Shown piece after piece: positions 56,045 to 64,000 of a stretch of 64,000 nucleotides of DNA. Position 1 is the stretch's first letter. Each line of letters begins with the position of its first letter. Made by a program: the position numbers and the translations under genes. The DNA comes from Streptomyces sp. SKN60 (GTDB taxonomy: Bacteria; Actinomycetota; Actinomycetes; Streptomycetales; Streptomycetaceae): the NCBI RefSeq assembly GCF_026236535.1, contig NZ_JAHTMW010000017.1, positions 95,850-159,849 on the forward strand, given 5' to 3'. A model generated the notes under the pieces. It worked only from the letters and a program-made list of their open reading frames with translations, was not told the DNA's origin and did no database searches.

Positions 56045-57310
56045 TCAGGCGCCGAGCTTCGCCTGCACCGCGTCGACGAGCTCGTCGAGCGCGACCGCCG
56101 TCTGCTCGCCGGACTCCATGTCCTTGAGCTGGACCACGCCCTCGGCGAGGTCGCGCTCGCCGGCGACGAGGGTGAAGCGGGCGCCGGAGCGGTTGGCGCT
56201 CTTCATGTGGGCCTTGAGGCCCTTCGCGCCGTAGCTGAAGTCCGTGGCCACGCCTTCCTTGCGGAGTCGCGTGACGAACCCGAACAGCACCTTGCGGGCC
56301 TCGTCGCCAAGCGCCACCGCGAAGACGCTGGTGGCCGGCGGGATGTCGAGCTCGATGCCCTCGGCCTCAAGGGCGAGGACCGTGCGGTCCACGCCGAGCG
56401 CCCAGCCGACGGACGGCAGCGCGGGGCCGCCGATCATCTCGGACAGGCCGTCGTAACGGCCGCCGCCGCCGACCGCGGACTGCGAGCCGAGACCGTCGTG
56501 GACGAACTCGAAGGTGGTCCGGGTGTAGTAGTCCAGGCCGCGGACCAGCTTGTCGTCGTCCTCGAAGGCCACGCCCGCCGCGGTGAGCAGCTCACGCACC
56601 TCGGAGTGGTACGCCTTGCACTCCTCGCACAGGTAGTCCTTGAGGAGCGGGGCGTCGACCAGCTGCTTCTGCACGTCGGCACGCTTGTCGTCGAGGACCC
56701 GCAGCGGGTTGATCTCGGCGCGGCGCAGCGTCTCCTCGTCCAGGTCGAGACCGCGCAGGAAGGTCTGCAGGGCCTCGCGGTAGACGGGGCGGCACTGCTT
56801 GTCGCCGAGCGAGTTCAGCAGGATGCGGAACTCGCGCAGGCCGAGCGAGCGGTAGGCCTGGTCGGCCAGGATGATCAGCTCGGCGTCGAGCGCCGGGTCC
56901 TCGGCGCCGATGGCCTCGGCACCGACCTGCGAGAAGTGGCGGTAGCGGCCCTTCTGCGGACGCTCGTAGCGGTAGTACGAGCCGCTGTACCAGAGCTTGA
57001 CCGGCAGTCCGCCGGCCTTGTGCATGTTGGCTTCCAGGGCCGCGCGCAGGACGGAGGCGGTGCCCTCGGGGCGCAGGGCGAGGTTGGAGCCGCCCTTGGT
57101 GGTGAGGGTGTACATCTCCTTGGTCACGATGTCGGTGGACTCGCCGACACCGCGCGCGAACAGGTTGACGTCCTCGAAGCCGGGGGTCTCGACGTACCCG
57201 TAGCCGGACTTCCGGAGGGGTGCGGAGATCGCGTCACGGACCGCGAGATAGGTCGCCGAGAACGGCGGGATGAGATCGAAGGTGCCCTTGGGGGCCTTGA
57301 AGGTGCTCAC
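56045..57310 (-). CDS. hisS: Histidyl-tRNA synthetase
   Basis: 421 residues from GTG. Class II motifs: motif 1 near the N-terminus (AISAPLRKSGYGYVETPGFE), motif 2 SGSYYRYERPQKGRYRHF, histidine-binding LVRGLDYYTRTTFEF, motif 3 in GWALGVDRTVLAL, and a C-terminal anticodon domain. Starts 10 bp after the metallo-beta-lactamase-fold gene. Confidence 0.97.
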   Translation of the reverse strand: MSTFKAPKGTFDLIPPFSATYLAVRDAISAPLRKSGYGYVETPGFEDVNLFARGVGESTDIVTKEMYTLTTKGGSNLALRPEGTASVLRAALEANMHKAGGLPVKLWYSGSYYRYERPQKGRYRHFSQVGAEAIGAEDPALDAELIILADQAYRSLGLREFRILLNSLGDKQCRPVYREALQTFLRGLDLDEETLRRAEINPLRVLDDKRADVQKQLVDAPLLKDYLCEECKAYHSEVRELLTAAGVAFEDDDKLVRGLDYYTRTTFEFVHDGLGSQSAVGGGGRYDGLSEMIGGPALPSVGWALGVDRTVLALEAEGIELDIPPATSVFAVALGDEARKVLFGFVTRLRKEGVATDFSYGAKGLKAHMKSANRSGARFTLVAGERDLAEGVVQLKDMESGEQTAVALDELVDAVQAKLGA

Positions 57311-57320
57311 GAAAGTCTTG

Positions 57321-58040
57321 TCACATTCCTCGTCGGGGAGCCTGGGTCTCGCTACTGCTCCCTTGGCGGCTCGACGCCACTTGCCGCAGATACGGGTTGG
57401 TGGCGCGCTCCTGGCCGATGGTCGTCTGGGGACCGTGGCCGGACAGGACGACGGTCGAGTTCTCGAGCGGCAGGACCACGCGGGTCAGCGATGCGAGCAT
57501 CTCGTCCATGTCACCGCCGGGCAGGTCGGTGCGTCCGATGGAGCCGGCGAACAGCAGGTCGCCGGAGAAGAGGACGGAGGGGATCTCCGTGGTCTCCGGC
57601 GTCCGGAAGGTCACCGACCCCTTGGTATGCCCGGGCGCGTGCGCGACGGAGAAGTCGAGGCCCGCGAGCTTCAGCGCGGCGCCGTCGGTGAGCTCGTGCA
57701 CGTCGTCGGGCTCGCCCACGGTCAGCTCGCCCATGAGGGGCATCCCGATGGAGCGGCCGAGGGCCTTCTCCGGGTCGCTCATCATGTACCGGTCGGCGGG
57801 GTGGATCCACGCGGGTACGTCATGGGCGCCGCAGACCGGGACGACGGAGGCGACGTGGTCGATGTGGCCGTGCGTGAGGACCACGGCGACGGGCTTGAGC
57901 CGATGCTTCTTCAGCGTCTCCTCGACCCCCTGGGCGGCCTGGTGGCCCGGGTCGATGATGACGCACTCCTCGCCCGCGGCGGGGGCGACCACATAACAGT
58001 TGGTCCCCCAGGCCCCGGCGGGGAACCCGGCAATCAGCAC
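57321..58040 (-). CDS. Metallo-beta-lactamase-fold hydrolase (glyoxalase II-like)
   Basis: 239 residues from GTG. Zinc motif THGHIDH (His57, His59, Asp61, His62), PGHTKGSV, FSGDLLFAGSIGR and LSGHGPQT are the glyoxalase II/persulfide dioxygenase-like set. Hydroxyacyl thioester hydrolysis is the family default; in mycothiol-using actinomycetes the thiol may be mycothiol, an inference. Co-transcribed with hisS in many actinobacteria with no known link. Confidence 0.85.
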   Translation of the reverse strand: MLIAGFPAGAWGTNCYVVAPAAGEECVIIDPGHQAAQGVEETLKKHRLKPVAVVLTHGHIDHVASVVPVCGAHDVPAWIHPADRYMMSDPEKALGRSIGMPLMGELTVGEPDDVHELTDGAALKLAGLDFSVAHAPGHTKGSVTFRTPETTEIPSVLFSGDLLFAGSIGRTDLPGGDMDEMLASLTRVVLPLENSTVVLSGHGPQTTIGQERATNPYLRQVASSRQGSSSETQAPRRGM

Positions 58041-58204
58041 GATCGTCCTTATTTGTCGTCCGGCAGTTGGCTGCGCCAGTGCGGAACGCAGCGGAATGCA
58101 GCAGATCAGAGCCTACCGGCGGTGCGTATTCCACAGCCAACCCGTATACGGTACGGGCACATCCGACCAGGACAGGAACACTCGATCGAAAGGGAGCGGA
58201 CCCG

Positions 58205-58996
58205 GTGGTCACCAGCGATCAGCGGCGGCGGCAGCTCGCCAGGGAGAAGTACGCGCGGCAGCAGCAGCGGCGTGCCGAGGCGCAGCGCAAGTCGCGCCGG
58301 AACACCGTCATCGCCTCGTCGCTCGCGGTGGTGCTCGCCGCCGGTCTCGCGGTGTGGGCCTCGGTGGCCCTGACGGGCGACGACAAGAACGACACCAAGA
58401 GCGACAGCGCGGCGAGCGCGAGCGGCACCCCGAGCGCGGAGCCGACGCCGTCGGGTCAGCCCGAGCCGGCGATGTCGATCGACCAGAAGGCCACGTACAC
58501 GATGGCCCTCAAGACGAACGTCGGCGACATCAAGGTCACGATGGACGCGGCGAAGGCCCCGCACACCGTGAACTCCTTCAAGCACCTCGCCGACAAGAAG
58601 TACTTCGACGGGACCAAGTGCCACCGCCTGACCACCTCGGGCATCTTCGTGCTCCAGTGCGGCGACCCGAAGGGCGACGGCACCGGCGGCCCGGGCTACT
58701 CCATCCCGGACGAGAACCTGAACGGGCTCGGCAAGGCCGGGCAGGACGGCTCGGTCACCTTCCCGAAGGGCACCGTGGCGATGGCGAACGCCGGCCCGAA
58801 CACCGGCGGCAGCCAGTTCTTCCTCGTCTACAAGGACACCAAGCTCCCGCCGAACTACACCCCGTTCGGCACCTTCGACGCGGACGGCCTGAAGGTCGTC
58901 GAGGACGTGGCGAAGGCGGGCGTCCAGGGCGGTGCCGGTGACGGCGCGCCGCAGAAGGCGGTCACGATCGAGAAGGCGACCGTCGCCAAGAAGTGA
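58205..58996 (+). CDS. Membrane-anchored cyclophilin-type peptidyl-prolyl isomerase
   Basis: 263 residues from GTG 58205 with AGGGAG 9 bases upstream. Cytoplasmic basic N-terminus (about 1-33, rich in Gln/Arg), one membrane helix (about 35-57), a Ser/Thr/Pro linker, and an extracellular cyclophilin domain (about 98-263). HRLTTSGIFVLQCGD holds the catalytic Arg and Gln; GSQFFLVYKD and FGTF follow. It probably helps fold exported proteins. The Phe of the usual FHR motif is Cys here. It is divergent from the MBL-fold gene; TACGGT at about 58147 might be its -10. Confidence 0.92.
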   Translation: MVTSDQRRRQLAREKYARQQQRRAEAQRKSRRNTVIASSLAVVLAAGLAVWASVALTGDDKNDTKSDSAASASGTPSAEPTPSGQPEPAMSIDQKATYTMALKTNVGDIKVTMDAAKAPHTVNSFKHLADKKYFDGTKCHRLTTSGIFVLQCGDPKGDGTGGPGYSIPDENLNGLGKAGQDGSVTFPKGTVAMANAGPNTGGSQFFLVYKDTKLPPNYTPFGTFDADGLKVVEDVAKAGVQGGAGDGAPQKAVTIEKATVAKK

Positions 58997-59082
58997 GTGC
59001 GGGGGCGGCCCGGCGACCACACCTGCGTACGACCGTTGAATTTCGGTCGCGCTGAGTGCGGACAGCCGGGCCGCCGTTCGCC

Positions 59083-59207
59083 TAGATTGGCGTTGTACAG
59101 CGCAGGCCGACGGCCGCGCTGTGGAGGGCGGGCGAGACCCGCCGGGAAACCGTGGACGATGCCCGGGGGTCGAGGCCCCCGCGACGGCATCATGTGGAGG
59201 AGGCGCT
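59083..59207 (+). promoter_or_regulatory. Three-stem structured leader upstream of the DUF349 gene
   Basis: TAGATT (59083-59088) could be the -10. The presumed leader has three hairpins: SL1 59098-59121 (CAGCGC/GCGCTG and GGCC/GGCC, one bulged A), SL2 59127-59143 (GGCGGG/CCCGCC), SL3 59158-59191 (GATGCC/GGCATC outer, GGGGG/CCCCC inner). SL3 ends 4 bases before GGAGGAGG. The layout resembles a cis-regulatory RNA, but I cannot match it to a known riboswitch class. Confidence 0.5.
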
Positions 59208-60437
59208 GTGAGCAGCGACCCGTGGGGCCGCGTCGACGAGACGGGCACCGTGTACGTGCGTACGGCCGAGGGCGAGCAGGTCGTCGGATCGTGGCAGGCC
59301 GGCACCCCTGAGGAGGCGCTGGCCTACTTCGAGCGCAAGTACGAGGGGCTGGTGGTCGAGATCGGCCTCCTCGAGAAGCGGGTGCGGACCACCGACCTGT
59401 CGGCCAAGGACGCCACGGCGGCCATCGACCACATCCGGCAGCAGGTCGAGGAGCACCACGCGGTGGGCGACCTCGCCGCGCTGAAGGTCCGGCTCGACAA
59501 GCTGGCCGAGTCGGTGGAGTCGCGCCGCGAGGAGCGCAAGGTCCAGAAGGCGAAGCAGGCCGACGAGGCGCGCTCCGCCAAGGAGGCGCTGGTCACCGAG
59601 GCCGAGGAGCTGGCGCAGAGCGAGCAGTGGCGGGCCGCCGGCGAGCGGCTGCGGGCCCTGGTGGACACCTGGAAGGGCCTGCCGCGGCTCGACCGGAAGT
59701 CCGACGACGAGCTGTGGCACCGCTTCTCGCACGCCCGCTCGGCTTTCTCCAAGCGCCGCAAGGCCCACTTCGCGGCGCTCGACGCGCAGCGCGAAGACGC
59801 CCGCAAGATCAAGGAGCGTCTGGTCGGCGAGGCCGAGGCGCTGTCGAACTCCACCGACTGGGGTGCGACGGCCGCCCGCTACCGCGAGCTGATGGCGGAG
59901 TGGAAGGCGGCGGGCCGGGCCCAGCGCGAGCACGAGGACGACCTGTGGAACCGCTTCCGCGGCGCCCAGGACGTGTTCTTCGCGGCCCGCAGCGAGGTGT
60001 TCGCCGAGCGTGACGCCGAGCAGGTCGAGAACCTCAAGCTGAAGGAGGAGCTCGCGGGCGAGGCGGAGAAGCTGGTTCCGGTCTCGGACCTGAAGGCCGC
60101 CCGGGCCGCCTTCCGCTCGATCAACGAGCGCTGGGAGGCCATCGGCCACGTGCCGCGCGACGCGCGCCCGAAGGTCGAGGGCCGGATGCACGCGGTGGAG
60201 CGCGCCATCCAGGACGCCGAGGAGAACGAGTGGCGTCGCACCAACCCGGAGGCGCGGGCCCGTGCGGCCGGCCTGACGGGTCAGCTGCAGGACGCCGTCG
60301 ACAAGCTGCAGAAGCAGATCGACACGGCCCGTGCCGCCGGCAACGACGCCCGGGCCGACAAGCTCGCCAAGGAGCTGGAGGGCCGCCAGGCCCTGCTGGA
60401 CCAGGCCCTGAAGGGTCTGCAGGAGTTCGGCGGCTGA
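59208..60437 (+). CDS. DUF349 domain-containing coiled-coil protein
   Basis: 409 residues from GTG with GGAGG 10 bases upstream. Almost wholly helical: three tandem DUF349 repeats (about 110-185, 190-265, 270-345) with the recurring D-LW-RF--A---F pattern (DELWHRFSHARSAF, DDLWNRFRGAQDVF), and a final coiled coil. A cytosolic protein of unknown function; DUF349 proteins in other bacteria are tied to the stringent response and translation stress by genetics. Next to relA, but on the opposite strand. A bidirectional hairpin follows. Confidence 0.92.
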   Translation: MSSDPWGRVDETGTVYVRTAEGEQVVGSWQAGTPEEALAYFERKYEGLVVEIGLLEKRVRTTDLSAKDATAAIDHIRQQVEEHHAVGDLAALKVRLDKLAESVESRREERKVQKAKQADEARSAKEALVTEAEELAQSEQWRAAGERLRALVDTWKGLPRLDRKSDDELWHRFSHARSAFSKRRKAHFAALDAQREDARKIKERLVGEAEALSNSTDWGATAARYRELMAEWKAAGRAQREHEDDLWNRFRGAQDVFFAARSEVFAERDAEQVENLKLKEELAGEAEKLVPVSDLKAARAAFRSINERWEAIGHVPRDARPKVEGRMHAVERAIQDAEENEWRRTNPEARARAAGLTGQLQDAVDKLQKQIDTARAAGNDARADKLAKELEGRQALLDQALKGLQEFGG

Positions 60438-60460
60438 CGCCGGCCCCGTAGCGGTACGGG

Positions 60461-60494
60461 GAAGGGCCCCCGGCACCTGGTGCCGGGGCCCTTC
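60461..60494. terminator. Bidirectional terminator between the DUF349 gene and relA
   Basis: 14-bp stem with one bulged C (60461-60475 with 60481-60494), 5-base loop, between the two convergent stops (60437 and 60512). Confidence 0.85.
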
Positions 60495-60511
60495 CTCGTA
60501 CCGACTCGCTG

Positions 60512-62977
<2,466 letters not shown>

Positions 62978-63115
62978 GAGCGCTCCTCGTGCGTTTCCGG
63001 GTCCCCCGGTCAGGCCCGGAAAGGCCATCGTATCGACCTGGGAGCGCCTGTGCTCACGTGCCTGAGAGCTGAGACGGCACCGGGACCCGTTCCGGTCTCT
63101 GTCCGAAAAACGACG

Positions 63116-63146
63116 GGGGCGGCCCGGGGATTCCCCGGGCCGCCCC
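63116..63146 (-). terminator. Second hairpin between apt and relA
   Basis: Perfect 14-bp stem (63116-63129 with 63133-63146), 3-base loop; downstream of the first apt terminator. The remaining bases of the 281-bp apt-relA gap show nothing else. Confidence 0.75.
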
Positions 63147-63188
63147 TCGTACGGGGCTGGCTCCGCGCGGACGCGCCGGCCGCGACGC

Positions 63189-63236
63189 GGAACCGCCCCG
63201 GTCCGAGGCGGTGGGCCTCAGGACCGGGGCGGTTCC
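63189..63236 (-). terminator. Terminator of the secDF-apt unit
   Basis: Perfect 16-bp stem (63189-63204 with 63221-63236), 16-base loop, 22 bp after the apt stop. Confidence 0.8.
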
Positions 63237-63258
63237 CGTGCGGGTGTGACGTGGCCCG

Positions 63259-63810
63259 TCAGACCGTGATGAGCGCGGTGAGCGGCGCGCCGCCGAGGGC
63301 GGGCTCCAGGCGGGTCCGGCCCGGCAGGAAGCCGAGCTCCATGAGGACGGCGACGCCGGCGACCTCGGCCCCGGCGCGCCGGATGAGCTCGATGGAGGCC
63401 TCGGCGGTGCCGCCGGTGGCGAGGACGTCGTCGATGACCATGACGCGGTCGCCCGCGGCCAGGTCCTCGGCGTGCACCTCGATCTCGGCGGTGCCGTACT
63501 CCAGCTCGTACGCCTGCCGCAGGGTGGCCCCGGGCAGCTTGCCGGCCTTGCGGACCGGGATGAAGCCCAGGCCCGCGCGGACGGCGACGGGCGCGGCCAG
63601 GATGAAGCCGCGGGCCTCCAGGCCCACGATCTTCGTCGCGCCGTGCGCGGCGCACAGCCCGGCCAGCACGTCGGTGAGCGCCGTGAACGCCTCCGGGTCC
63701 GCGAGCAGCGGGGTGATGTCCTTGAACAGCACTCCGGGCTTCGGGTAGTCGGGGACGTCCCGGATCCGGCTGAGCAGCAGCTCGGTGGTGCGCTGCGCCT
63801 CGGCCGTCAT
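63259..63810 (-). CDS. apt: Adenine phosphoribosyltransferase
   Basis: 183 residues. PRPP loop RVMVIDDVLATGGTAEA (about 121-137) and the adenine-recognition GFIPVRKAGKLPG. It makes AMP from adenine and PRPP. Its ATG overlaps the secF stop by 4 bp (ATGA). The secD-secF-apt-relA order is classical in Streptomyces. Confidence 0.97.
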   Translation of the reverse strand: MTAEAQRTTELLLSRIRDVPDYPKPGVLFKDITPLLADPEAFTALTDVLAGLCAAHGATKIVGLEARGFILAAPVAVRAGLGFIPVRKAGKLPGATLRQAYELEYGTAEIEVHAEDLAAGDRVMVIDDVLATGGTAEASIELIRRAGAEVAGVAVLMELGFLPGRTRLEPALGGAPLTALITV

Positions 63811-64000
63811 CCGCGCCGCCCGGTGGAGCGGCCGCGGCGGCCGTGCTGGCCGACGACGGCCGGCTCGGCGTCCGTCACGTCCGCCGGGTCGGCGTCGAGC
63901 GCCTCGCCCTTGGCGGCCGCGGCGGCCCGCTTGGCGAGGACGCGCTTCTTCAGGGCCTTCATCGCCGGCTCGCGCTCCTTGAGGTCGGCGACGAGCGGGG
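63807..64000 (-). CDS. secF: Protein-export membrane protein SecF (3' end only)
   Basis: Only the last 64 codons are in the window. They read PLVADLKEREPAMKALKKRVL, then AKRAAAAAKGE and an acidic then Arg/Gly-rich tail ending GRRGRSTGRRG. The KEREPAMKAL segment after the last membrane helix is the usual SecF cytoplasmic tail in Streptomyces, and the position just before apt fits. The rest of the gene is beyond the window end. Confidence 0.85.
   Translation of the reverse strand, partial: PLVADLKEREPAMKALKKRVLAKRAAAAAKGEALDADPADVTDAEPAVVGQHGRRGRSTGRRG

Noticed and set aside
47006..57310. T-box leaders before alaS or hisS
   Set aside because: Both genes are preceded within 0-10 bp by upstream coding sequence, leaving no room for a T-box, and no specifier stem was seen elsewhere.

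Overview
The window is 64 kb of a very GC-rich chromosome of a Streptomyces-type actinomycete. The evidence is the high third-position G/C, many GTG and a few TTG starts, a BldD developmental regulator, the actinobacterial integration host factor, a Walker-less PriA, and a gene order I recognise from memory as the core Streptomyces block running from an amine-oxidase gene to apt/secF (roughly the SCO145x to SCO1515 interval of S. coelicolor). About nine genes in ten lie on the minus strand. I see no insertion sequence, prophage, CRISPR array, tRNA or rRNA.

Layout. (1) 1-8 kb: DUF5995 protein, then a likely amino-acid oxidation unit (flavoenzyme plus nitrilase-fold amidase; APC permease plus Lrp regulator) with two similar arrays of TTGCGC motifs, then a secreted protein, an SGNH hydrolase and a GNAT enzyme. 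(2) 8-12.5 kb: guaB1 (purine salvage), a lipoprotein RNase of the Sa family overlapping a barstar gene, a SorC regulator and rpe. (3) 12.5-15.9 kb: a three-gene, 4-bp-overlapping operon of a WXG100-like protein, a DUF1023 alpha/beta hydrolase and a lipoprotein. (4) 15.9-26 kb: rsmB, a small conserved gene, fmt, an HTH protein, priA, metK, coaBC, rpoZ, gmk, mihF. (5) 26-37 kb: the pyrimidine operon pyrR-pyrB-pyrC-(PH-like membrane protein)-carA-carB-pyrD-pyrF, divergent from bldD. (6) 37-50 kb: nusB-efp, an M24 peptidase homologue with altered metal ligands, a P-loop kinase, aroC-aroK-aroB-aroQ, then DUF948-DUF6167-alaS-ruvX-mltG-aroE. (7) 50-64 kb: a STAND-like ATPase, rpsD, rarA, a VKOR homologue, hisS with a metallo-beta-lactamase-fold gene, a membrane cyclophilin, a DUF349 protein, relA, apt and the 3' end of secF.

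The region supplies de novo pyrimidines, shikimate/chorismate, AMP salvage, guanylate kinase, CoA and S-adenosylmethionine, several translation factors, and three global regulators (BldD with c-di-GMP signature, sIHF, RelA). Many hairpins of 12-18 bp close operons; several lie between convergent genes and probably work in both directions. Few have a U-tract, as is usual in Streptomyces.

Most genes here are core housekeeping genes. The parts that could be new biology are the WXG-hydrolase-lipoprotein operon, the membrane-anchored RNase/barstar pair, the amino-acid oxidation unit with its shared operator pattern, the PyrR-type RNA element over the pyrR ribosome binding site, the PH-like gene inside the pyrimidine operon, and two structured leaders (DUF349 gene and rpsD).
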